Source of the DNA: Metabacillus arenae
GTDB lineage: Bacteria > Bacillota > Bacilli > Bacillales > Bacillaceae
Assembly: GCF_014773385.1 (NCBI RefSeq)
Contig: NZ_JACXAI010000043.1
Span: 1 to 48,896 of the forward strand
DNA: 48,896 bases
Reading direction: 5' to 3'
A program made the translations under genes and the position numbers. Each line of letters starts with the position of its first letter. Within the stretch, counting starts at the first letter, position 1. Positions 8,206 through 15,279 of this stretch are shown here, in pieces. The notes below the pieces were generated by a model that was not told the origin of the DNA, ran no database searches, and saw only the letters and a list, made by a program, of their open reading frames with translations.

Positions 8206-9729
8206 ATGAAGGAATCAATCAAATCTATCGCAATTGTTGGAGGTGGTGCTGCAGGCATTTCCTTATTTAATTACCTCACAAAGAAGATTAATGGTAACAA
8301 ATGTAATGATAATAATGTGAATATTACCATATATGAAAAAAAATCTTGTGTTGGTCCAGGGATTGCCTATCAAGATGATTATGATTTTTTGTTATTAAAT
8401 AGGAATTCAAAACAAATGTCTGTTATAGCTGAAGAGCCTGATCACTTTTGGAATTGGTATAAAAGCCAATACAAAGTAAGTTTTGAACAGGAGGAATTCT
8501 TACCAAGAAGCGTATTCGGTGAATATCTAAAGAATGTTTTTGAGGAAAGTGTAGAGAGAGCTATCGAGAAAAATATAGCAGTTTGTGTTAAATATAGTGA
8601 AGTAGCAAATTTAAGAAAAGAAAGGAATTATGTTCTCATAACACGTGACGGTAAAACTCAAGAGTTTGATCAAGTGTTGTTATGCTTAGGTAATACGAGA
8701 TTACATGATCATTATTACTTAAATGGACAGCCACAGTTTATATATAACCCTTATCCACTTAAACAAACAGTATCATTAATTCCTAAAAACGCTAATATTG
8801 CTATATTAGGTTCCAGTTTAACTGCTGTAGATATTTGTTTGGCTCTTAAGGAAAACGGACATAACGGAAAAATTGACATGCTATCTAGAAATGGAGAACT
8901 TCCTTCTGTAAGAGGAGAAGTTAAACCACATAAACTTAAATATTTGACTCATGATACACTGAACCAGCTCTTTTTAAAAAGAAATGCTCAAATAAGGTTA
9001 AGGGATATTACTAAACTAATTAAGAAAGAGTTTGAAGAAACAGGTTTAGAATGGAAACAAATATTATCCCCTAAATCTCATCATTCAAATGCTAAAAAGA
9101 AATTAGAAGAAGAAATAAAGAATATTTTACACCAGAGTGCTTGGCAATCCGTGTTAATGTCTACAAATGAAATAATTGAAAAATATTGGCATTTTTTAAA
9201 TGAGGTGGATAAAAATATTTATTTAAATAAATATGATCGAACTTTTATGAGTAGAAGAAATCCAATGCCCTTAGTGAATGCAACCAAAATTTTAAATTTA
9301 ATGAATAAAGGTCAGCTTTCTGTGAAAAGCGATGTTGTATATATAGATTACCTCAAGGATCATACATTCTACGTGCAATTTAATAATAGAAAGTATATAA
9401 ACTATGATTGGATTATTAATGCAACAGGTCCGTCTAAACATCTTTCTGGCCCTTGTAAAAGTGGATTAATTGGCTCTCTAATTAGCAATGGCTATGCCAC
9501 TATTAATCATTATGGTGGGGTAAAAACTGATTTTGATTCTGGAGCTTTAATCAATAAAAGTGGTCAGCCTGATACAAATCTAAGAGCTTTAGGACATATT
9601 ACTTGTGGAACTTACTACTTTACAAACTCAATGGAAATGATAGCAAAACATGCTAAACAAATATCAGAAGATACTTCTGATCTAATTAACCAATCTGTAC
9701 AAGAAGATAAAGAATTTGTATCTATTTAA
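8206..9729 (+). CDS. FAD/NAD(P)-binding protein (NAD_binding_9 type)
   Basis: 507 residues. N-terminal Rossmann loop IAIVGGGAAGIS (residues 8-19) for FAD; GPGIAY at 50-55 with LLNRNSKQMSVIAEEPDHFWNWY downstream is characteristic of the NAD_binding_9 family; a second nucleotide motif IAILGSSLTAVDICLAL lies at 198-214; WIINATGP near the C terminus is the usual ATG motif of flavin monooxygenase-like proteins. Probably a soluble flavin oxidoreductase or N-/C-hydroxylase of unknown substrate. Good AAGGAGG site. An efflux transporter follows 13 bp later, so the enzyme may make or modify the exported compound, or detoxify it. Confidence 0.8.
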   Translation: MKESIKSIAIVGGGAAGISLFNYLTKKINGNKCNDNNVNITIYEKKSCVGPGIAYQDDYDFLLLNRNSKQMSVIAEEPDHFWNWYKSQYKVSFEQEEFLPRSVFGEYLKNVFEESVERAIEKNIAVCVKYSEVANLRKERNYVLITRDGKTQEFDQVLLCLGNTRLHDHYYLNGQPQFIYNPYPLKQTVSLIPKNANIAILGSSLTAVDICLALKENGHNGKIDMLSRNGELPSVRGEVKPHKLKYLTHDTLNQLFLKRNAQIRLRDITKLIKKEFEETGLEWKQILSPKSHHSNAKKKLEEEIKNILHQSAWQSVLMSTNEIIEKYWHFLNEVDKNIYLNKYDRTFMSRRNPMPLVNATKILNLMNKGQLSVKSDVVYIDYLKDHTFYVQFNNRKYINYDWIINATGPSKHLSGPCKSGLIGSLISNGYATINHYGGVKTDFDSGALINKSGQPDTNLRALGHITCGTYYFTNSMEMIAKHAKQISEDTSDLINQSVQEDKEFVSI

Positions 9730-9742
9730 GGGAATCACAGAA

Positions 9743-10966
9743 ATGAAAAGTAAAAATAGACTCTTACTAATTTTTATATTAATCACACTTGTTACTATTC
9801 CTCAAGCTTCTATTGGATTGTATATCCCTTCTTTACCATACATGATTAAAGCGTTAAATACTAATAGTAGTGAATTACAGCTTACATTGAGTATATACAT
9901 GATTGGTTATGCAATGTCGACATTAATATGTGGTATTTTATCAGATAGATATGGAAGAAAACCTGTTATTGTCACTGGCTTAGTTACTTACTTATTTGCT
10001 ACATTACTCTGTTTAACTGCAAATAATGTATATATGCTGATCATCGGACGATTCATACAAGCTCTTGGAGGCTGTTGTGGAACTGTAGTAGCCCGAGTTA
10101 TGGTAAAAGATGTATTTGACAATAAAGAGCAGGTTCGAATTTTAACTTATCTATCAACTGCAATTGCAGTTACTCCAGCAATTGCTCCGATCATTGGTGG
10201 CTGCCTAGAAACTTACTTTGGATGGAGATCTGGCTTTTTAGTTCTATGTCTGATTGCTCTATTGGCTTTTATTCTTTCTATTTTTGGCTTGAAAGAAACG
10301 AATAAGAACCCTGATTCGAATGCTACAAATATTTTTACTATACTAAATAACTATAAATATCTTTTAACCCAAAGATTATTTTTAGCTTACAGTGTTTCTA
10401 TTGGTCTTGCATGGTGTGCTTATTATTCTTTTATACAGTCATCGTCTTTTGTGTTTCAAAGTGTTTTTAAAGTAACACCGACTGTTTATGGTGCTATGTA
10501 TGCAATAATAATTATAGGCTATATAATAGGCACTGCCTTTACAAGACGTTATTCAAATAAAATTGGAATAGATAATGTGATTAAGTATGAAAGTTTCATC
10601 GCTTTAGGATCTTCTATTGTCATGCTTATTCTAACATATTTTAATCTAGGAATAATTTTGAGCGTTTTGGTACCTATGACTATCCTGATGATGGGAGTTG
10701 GCGGGATTTTTCCAGCCTGTCAAGCTGCGGTCATGCAACCGTTCACTCACATTGCAGGAACTGCATCAGGATTGTTTTTCTTTATCCAAATGATTTTTGG
10801 AGCAATTTGTGGTCTAATTCTTAGCAGTTTCCATATCCATTCACAAGCGCCTATGGTGTTAACAATCGTTGTGTCTTGCCTTCTATTATCGATAAGTTCC
10901 TTACTATTACTACCAAAAAAAGTTGATACCTTAACAAGTAAGGAGCATTCTTTGGGTTCTGGTTAA
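9743..10966 (+). CDS. Bcr/CflA-family MFS efflux transporter
   Basis: 407 residues, twelve hydrophobic segments. The N half shows the drug:H+ antiporter motif A (GILSDRYGRKPVIV) and the Bcr/CflA pattern IPQASIGLYIPSLPYM, ALGGCCGTVVARVMVKD, TPAIAPIIGG. Start set at ATG 9743 with AAGGGA upstream; the TTG at 9716 would overlap the FAD gene. Second gene of the operon begun by the FAD protein; exports a drug-like or self-made compound from the cytoplasm. Ends before a strong shared terminator. Confidence 0.85.
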   Translation: MKSKNRLLLIFILITLVTIPQASIGLYIPSLPYMIKALNTNSSELQLTLSIYMIGYAMSTLICGILSDRYGRKPVIVTGLVTYLFATLLCLTANNVYMLIIGRFIQALGGCCGTVVARVMVKDVFDNKEQVRILTYLSTAIAVTPAIAPIIGGCLETYFGWRSGFLVLCLIALLAFILSIFGLKETNKNPDSNATNIFTILNNYKYLLTQRLFLAYSVSIGLAWCAYYSFIQSSSFVFQSVFKVTPTVYGAMYAIIIIGYIIGTAFTRRYSNKIGIDNVIKYESFIALGSSIVMLILTYFNLGIILSVLVPMTILMMGVGGIFPACQAAVMQPFTHIAGTASGLFFFIQMIFGAICGLILSSFHIHSQAPMVLTIVVSCLLLSISSLLLLPKKVDTLTSKEHSLGSG

Positions 10967-11018
10967 AAAAATCTATGAAACATGAACATACGTAAAACCG
11001 GCCCGTTCATTGAAGAAA

Positions 11019-11066
11019 ACTAATAAAAAGAGCCTGCAAAATTTTTGACAGGCTCTTTTTATTAGT
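11019..11066. terminator. Bidirectional terminator
   Basis: Perfect 18-bp stem (11019-11036 with 11049-11066) around a 12-base loop, with A-run on one side and T-run on the other. Serves both the MFS gene (plus) and the small membrane gene (minus). Confidence 0.9.
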
Positions 11067-11300
11067 TTATTGTAACGATTTCAACAGGACCGTGGTCATC
11101 ACAATGATCATTGTGAACATACGCATCGTATCCAGGATGACCTAACATATAGGAGTATTTTTGAAGTCGAATTTGTCTAAAGATAACTGCTACCAACAAT
11201 CCCCTAAAGAAATAATTAAGCCAATTCTGTAATTTAAAAATAATGATATAAACAAAAGAATTGATATTGAAACTCCAATTACTGCTTGAAAGTATTTCAC
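11062..11300 (-). pseudogene. Small membrane protein with His/Asp tail, frameshifted
   Basis: GAAGGAG is followed by GTG (11298-11300) opening MKYFQAVIGVSISIL, LFISLFLNYRIGLIISLG, one transmembrane helix, then a stop. Shifting one base near 11190-11200 (at a GGGG run) continues LLVAVIFRQIRLQKYSYMLG, HPGYDAYVHNDHCDDH, GPVEIVTIN to the stop at 11062. The joined product would be about 78 residues with a HNDHCDDHG cluster that could bind metal. An alternative longer frame upstream of the GTG lacks a ribosome site. Function unknown. Confidence 0.55.
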
Positions 11301-11459
11301 ACTTTATGTCTCCTTCTAGAACAAAATTTTGTATAACAAATACAGACGAGTACGATAGGTAAGGTTTCAAATAGCTCTTTATTCAACATTCTATACCGTA
11401 AGTAAAAAGCGTTTCTACTTACTGCAGTAACGTTCCCAAATTGTTTAATAAAACTTATC

Positions 11460-12101
11460 TTACATTCCTAGATTTTTAGAATTCAAATTTTGCAAGATTT
11501 TCAATTGATATTTATCAACTATTATAAAAATCAATTTATGAATAAAGTATCCAAGAATAACACCTGATACATTACAGATTACGTCATCAATATCAGTAAT
11601 TCGTCCCCATCCACCTGCTAGAGACTCAAAAAATTGTAAAAACTCAATACTGATTGAAATAACAAAACCTAATAATATAATTTTTTTAAATTGTTTAAAT
11701 TTACCCCATAATATGGGTACTAAAAAACCCAAAGGCATTAGTAATAAAATATTACCACCTACATTTCTTACAATTAGTCCAATCATAAATTGAACATCAC
11801 CATTATAAGCAATACCTATTTGACTACTATTATTAATAATTGATTTAAGAGGTATAACATTTATTAAACGAAAAACATTTTCAATATTAGAATGAAACCC
11901 TATTGGTATAGGAAATAATGTCACAGAAACAACCATACATATGTATATTACAAAAAGAAAACTAATAACTTCTTTTAACCAATTTACTTGTTTTTGTTTT
12001 TTAAATTTAATCCCTATTAAAATACCTCGCCCAACCAGATAGCATATAACTCCAAGCACAATAAGTAGCCTACTACTGATCAAATACAATTTACTTTTCA
12101 T
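11460..12101 (-). CDS. VanZ-family membrane protein
   Basis: 213 residues. Contains the VanZ pattern: VSVTLFPIPIGF, then RNVGGNILLLMPLGFLVPILW, ISIEFLQFF, GRITDIDDVICNVSGVILGY. Five or so membrane helices. VanZ proteins are named after a low-level teicoplanin resistance factor, but most chromosomal copies have no proven role. GAAAGGAATG precedes the ATG. Stands alone on the minus strand; nothing nearby suggests glycopeptide resistance. Confidence 0.85.
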   Translation of the reverse strand: MKSKLYLISSRLLIVLGVICYLVGRGILIGIKFKKQKQVNWLKEVISFLFVIYICMVVSVTLFPIPIGFHSNIENVFRLINVIPLKSIINNSSQIGIAYNGDVQFMIGLIVRNVGGNILLLMPLGFLVPILWGKFKQFKKIILLGFVISISIEFLQFFESLAGGWGRITDIDDVICNVSGVILGYFIHKLIFIIVDKYQLKILQNLNSKNLGM

Positions 12102-12185
12102 TCCTTTCTAAAAATGAAATAGTCTTAGCTATTGAGTTCTTTCATTCCAATTATTTCAAAACCCTATCATTTTCACAATAAGTTA

Positions 12186-12260
12186 CTCCAGAAAACGGCT
12201 CTTAACAAAAATAAAGAGCACAATCCTTACTACTGAATTGCGCCCTATAGCGGAATATAC
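12186..12260 (-). repeat. Dispersed terminator-repeat, copy G
   Basis: ACGGCTC, A-rich, AGAGCACAATCC ... GAATTGCGCCC, GCGGAATATAC. It ends just at the 3' end of the following DinB gene and would terminate it. Confidence 0.6.
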
Positions 12261-12263
12261 AAA

Positions 12264-12800
12264 TTATTCTCGCTCCTTTGGCCAAGAGCCTTGTTGTTTG
12301 CGAATTAATACAATTTGCCCTATATGGTATACGTTGTGTAAAATTTGACGAGCCAGACGCCCAACAAGTTCCTCTTCCAGCTGACTGTCATTAACTTGTG
12401 CTAGTGATTTACGCAAATTTTCACAAATTAGGCGTGTTTCTGCCAAGACTGCCTTCCATTTTTCAGAATCTGCCGGTTCCCCGACACCTCCAAATGTATT
12501 CTCTGCCAAGACTGCCTCCCATTCAGAATCTGCTGGTTCCCCGATATCTCCAAATGTAGCCTTGTTATTAGATGCCTTCTTTCTAGGCGTTGTGCCATTG
12601 ATTTGTCTAACAAGTAGGGCGTTGTAATAATTTAGATGGTTCACAGTTTGCCAAATTGTATTCCCTCCTCCAGGGGGTTGCCAGCTTGCATCTGTGGAAT
12701 TTAAACCCTCAAGAGCAGATTCTAAAGGTAAAAACCAGGTCTCAGTATCCCAACAAAAGTCATATTCCATGCGAAAAATATCCATCAGTTCTAGGTTCAT
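12264..12800 (-). CDS. DinB-family protein with internal duplication
   Basis: 178 residues. Four-helix DinB fold: WQTVNHLNYYNALLV (first His) and ARQILHNVYHIGQIVLIRKQQG (last His pair) are typical of metal-dependent DinB hydrolases/transferases. Between them a 20-residue stretch is repeated: TFGDIGEPADSEWEAVLAEN then TFGGVGEPADSEKWKAVLAE. Only one copy is expected in the family, which explains why the protein is longer than the 158-residue homologue at 5808. ATG behind GAAGGGAG. Function likely intact because the duplication is in frame in a loop. Confidence 0.8.
   Translation of the reverse strand: MNLELMDIFRMEYDFCWDTETWFLPLESALEGLNSTDASWQPPGGGNTIWQTVNHLNYYNALLVRQINGTTPRKKASNNKATFGDIGEPADSEWEAVLAENTFGGVGEPADSEKWKAVLAETRLICENLRKSLAQVNDSQLEEELVGRLARQILHNVYHIGQIVLIRKQQGSWPKERE
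12439..12560 (-). repeat. In-frame ~60-bp tandem duplication in DinB gene
   Basis: Two neighbouring units each begin TCTGCCAAGACTGCC and end CCAAATGTA on plus. They differ at a handful of positions and by one codon, so the duplication is not brand new. Confidence 0.85.
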
Positions 12801-12979
12801 TTGCTTTCTCCCTTCACCTCAAGTTATTAATATTCAGATATTGGGTATAGCTAAAACATTATCCCAGGGGCCGGTCGGTTTCTAAAACATGATAACGCAC
12901 TTCCATAACTCCTTTATTTTTTTGATTGGTTTAATAATAAAACAACTCCCCTGACAAACACCAGTCAGTGAAGATGTTA

Positions 12980-13053
12980 TTCAATAATCTGGCTCTAAAA
13001 TGAAAATAAGCGCTGATCCTTTTTCAGGAAAGCGCACTTTTCTTGAATAAATA
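12980..13053 (-). repeat. Dispersed terminator-repeat, copy H
   Basis: TCTGGCTCTAAAATGAAAA, GCGCTGATCC ... GGAAAGCGC, then CTTGAATAAATAAA. Apart from this and the operator below, 12801-13270 holds no gene. Confidence 0.6.
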
Positions 13054-13177
13054 AACGATCTTTTCGTACAACGTACGGTGACCCCGAAAATGCAGCTATT
13101 CTACTTTACGTGTAATAGGTTCACTGGTTCCCCCTTATAGAAAAAAATATTTTTATGACTAATTTAACACTCACCTT

Positions 13178-13222
13178 TATGTAAGTACCTGTACTAAAAG
13201 TGCATACTTACATATATGTAGT
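13178..13222 (+). promoter_or_regulatory. HxlR-type operator candidates
   Basis: ATGTAAGTACCTGTAC (13179-13194) and the near-palindrome ACTTACATATATGTAGT (13206-13222) resemble YodB/HypR-type sites and share GTAAGTAC with the HxlR promoter at 2.17 kb. They precede a broken NAD(P)H oxidoreductase, a classic target of such regulators. Confidence 0.4.
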
Positions 13223-13270
13223 GTGCTCTTTATTATAAAGATATATAAAATACTTAAGGAGGAAAAATCT

Positions 13271-13471
13271 TTGAAAACTCTTGTTATCGTAACACATCCC
13301 AGCATAGAAACATCTGTCATTAATAAGCGATGGGTAGAAGAAATGAAAAAATATCCGGAAAAGTATACTGTTCACGAATTGTCTAAGGTTTACCCTGATG
13401 GAAACATAGACGTGGAAAAAGAACAAAAATTGGTTGAATCACATGGCAATCTTGTTTTGCTTGAACATTAG
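13271..13471 (+). pseudogene. NAD(P)H oxidoreductase, N-terminal fragment
   Basis: TTG start behind AAGGAGG. The 66 residues KTLVIVTHPSIETSVINKRW, EEMKKYPEKYTVHELSKVYP, DGNIDVEKEQKLVESHGNLV match the N-terminal third of the flavodoxin-fold YwrO/KefF quinone reductases. The expected FQFPFYWYS flavin-binding continuation is absent: the frame ends LLEH and the next gene begins 28 bp later. So about two thirds of the gene is deleted. Confidence 0.75.
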
Positions 13472-13498
13472 CACCTGCTCTTTAAAAACAAATACGAA

Positions 13499-14485
13499 TT
13501 AACGGATTCTAGCCTTACGAAACCCATCGAATACATTGAATGCCGCAGATAAAATAAAGATGATTATTACGCCTCCAACTATCCATGTTTCGAATTGCAT
13601 AGCTGTTGTGTTAAATAAACCACTCATATACGTAATATATTCTTGATGCATTAAATTCGGATTGCTTACTATGACAATGAATACAACGGTTGCGATAAGC
13701 TCGAGGGCAGTATTAAAGATTGCCATTTTTTTCGTCCATTGCCCTTTGATTAATTTGTAGAGAGCTAACCCAATTTCGAGTGCGATGACAACGAGAACGA
13801 TTGGCCAATAAAAAAGTAAAACATCCTGATTTAAAGCTGAAATTCCAGCTCCGCTACCGTCATATACACCTACAAGGTGATTCGCATAAAAATAAAAAGT
13901 TGCCCAAATCGCTGTCCACATTAAACTTCCAAATACTTCGAGCTTCGTAATCGCTTTTTTCTTAGGAATATAAGGGATGCTTTTCAAATCCTCTGGTGTC
14001 CATTTTTGAAGACTTGCTGATAATGGCTGCTGATCTTTTCCTTTATCTGTTCGTTCTATAATGACGAAAACGAGTGTTAACCAGAAAAAGACTTGGATCC
14101 CCACTTCGATGATATTCCATACTCCTTTCCCCATAATGGTGAGAATAACATTTACAATAGCTTCTTCCCCACTATAACCAATAAAATATTCGGCAATCAT
14201 AGAAATCAGTGCGATCACAGCGGCAATTGGTAAAATCATTTTTAATAACGAGACATATACATCAAAATAGCGCGGGCCAATTAGGTGCATTGGTTGATCT
14301 CGATATCCACTAGCTAACGCTGCTGGATTCCCCAATTTTTCAAGAACCGCCTTAACATCCTTCTCGCTGTAATCATCTGGCAGCGTATCCTCAATGGTTG
14401 AACGTAACTCGAGTGCAATATCCTCGCGATTTTTTTCTGGCAGCCTGCGAGTGACTTCTTGAATATAAACCTCAATTAAATTCAT
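13499..14485 (-). CDS. HAAS-domain (DUF1700-like) membrane protein
   Basis: 328 residues. The first 65 residues (IEVYIQEVTRRLPEKNREDI, ALELRSTIEDTLPDD, VLEKLGNPAALASGYR) are the HAAS domain, a helical module usually paired with a PadR regulator. The rest has about six membrane helices. Two starts are possible: ATG 14494 and ATG 14485; I prefer 14485 because the GGGGATGAGG site is then better spaced. The gene overlaps the end of the PadR gene, so translation is coupled. Presumed membrane partner sensing envelope state under PadR control; ligand unknown. Confidence 0.8.
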   Translation of the reverse strand: MNLIEVYIQEVTRRLPEKNREDIALELRSTIEDTLPDDYSEKDVKAVLEKLGNPAALASGYRDQPMHLIGPRYFDVYVSLLKMILPIAAVIALISMIAEYFIGYSGEEAIVNVILTIMGKGVWNIIEVGIQVFFWLTLVFVIIERTDKGKDQQPLSASLQKWTPEDLKSIPYIPKKKAITKLEVFGSLMWTAIWATFYFYANHLVGVYDGSGAGISALNQDVLLFYWPIVLVVIALEIGLALYKLIKGQWTKKMAIFNTALELIATVVFIVIVSNPNLMHQEYITYMSGLFNTTAMQFETWIVGGVIIIFILSAAFNVFDGFRKARIR

Positions 14486-14819
14486 CTTCCTCATCCCCTT
14501 TTAATAAACCATAAAGTTCTTTCGAATTTTTAATCCATTCTTTTTTTAACTGCAAAAAGATTTCCAGACCGTATTCACTTAAAACATAATACTTACGGGG
14601 CCTGCTCTCAGATGTATCCCAACTGCTCGTTACTAACTCCTGTTTTTCTAAACGGCGAAGCAATGGATATAAGGTGCTTTGATCAATGTTAATGCCCGAT
14701 TCCTCCAATAACTGAACAAGGGAATATCCATACTGTGGTGTTCGCAATTGACTTAAAACGGCTAATGTCAGCGTTCCTCTCCTAAGCTCTGTCGTTAATG
14801 AATTCAGTAAAGTACTCAT
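14472..14819 (-). CDS. PadR-family transcriptional regulator
   Basis: 115 residues. Winged helix: LRRGTLTLAVLSQLRTPQYG, YSLVQLLEESGINIDQSTLY, PLLRRLEKQELVTSSW, RPRKYYVLSEYG, then a short C-terminal helix. Represses its own operon in known PadR/HAAS pairs; here two near-identical palindromic sites lie directly upstream at 14838-14887. First gene of a two-gene operon with the HAAS membrane protein. Confidence 0.9.
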   Translation of the reverse strand: MSTLLNSLTTELRRGTLTLAVLSQLRTPQYGYSLVQLLEESGINIDQSTLYPLLRRLEKQELVTSSWDTSESRPRKYYVLSEYGLEIFLQLKKEWIKNSKELYGLLKGDEEDEFN

Positions 14820-14837
14820 TCACCCACCTCAACTTTA

Positions 14838-14887
14838 TATACTATGTGACATACACTATGTGGTTTATACTATGTATCATACACTAT
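14838..14887. promoter_or_regulatory. Tandem PadR operators
   Basis: Two 22-bp units at 14838-14859 and 14866-14887, each TATACTATGT-NN-CATACACTAT, differing only in the middle. Each is an ATAGTGTATG / CATAGTAT-type palindrome as PadR proteins bind. Start-to-start distance is 28 bp, close to three helical turns minus a few bases. Confidence 0.7.
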
Positions 14888-14929
14888 TATTGTTACAACA
14901 GCAATTGAAATTGAATACCTATTTTAAGT

Positions 14930-15142
14930 TTAGATTAAGCCATACCTTCTTAAGGTTCGGTGTACTTTAACTTTTCTTTTTCTACGACTTATTGTATTTC
15001 TTGAAGCTTTCCAAGTTCTTTCCCTTTCTTTCAGGATAAGGGTTTCTTTTTCTGATAAAGATAGATCATCTTTCAATACGCCTATGTATTCATCTGCAAA
15101 AAAAGTACCTCCAATGCTTGGGCGGCCCACTTCCGAATACAT
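14930..15142 (-). CDS. Hypothetical small basic protein
   Basis: 70 residues, strongly basic C terminus (ISRRKRKVKVHRTLRRYG) after a charged helical stretch (LSEKETLILKERERTWKASR). The basic tail suggests nucleic-acid contact, but I recognise no family and the ribosome site is weak. It could be a fragment of a larger gene. Lies between the PadR operator and the sugar operon terminator. Confidence 0.3.
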   Translation of the reverse strand: MYSEVGRPSIGGTFFADEYIGVLKDDLSLSEKETLILKERERTWKASRNTISRRKRKVKVHRTLRRYGLI

Positions 15143-15196
15143 ATCATCTACAAACCATAAATAAAACAGAAATCAATTGCCGCTTCTAATGAAAAA

Positions 15197-15239
15197 AGAC
15201 TGTAAACAAACTAGACTTTCTCGAGTTTGTTTACAGTCT
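15197..15239. terminator. Hairpin, probable terminator
   Basis: Sixteen-base perfect stem (15197-15212 with 15224-15239) with A6 on its left side, giving a T-run for minus-strand transcripts. Second of two hairpins ending the sugar operon. Confidence 0.75.
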
Positions 15240-15240
15240 G

Positions 15241-15274
15241 AAATGCGTTTACCCCATTGGAGGTAAACGCATTT
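15241..15274 (-). terminator. First terminator of sugar operon
   Basis: Thirteen-base perfect stem AAATGCGTTTACC / GGTAAACGCATTT with an eight-base loop, five bases after the kinase stop. Confidence 0.75.
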
Positions 15275-15279
15275 ATTAA

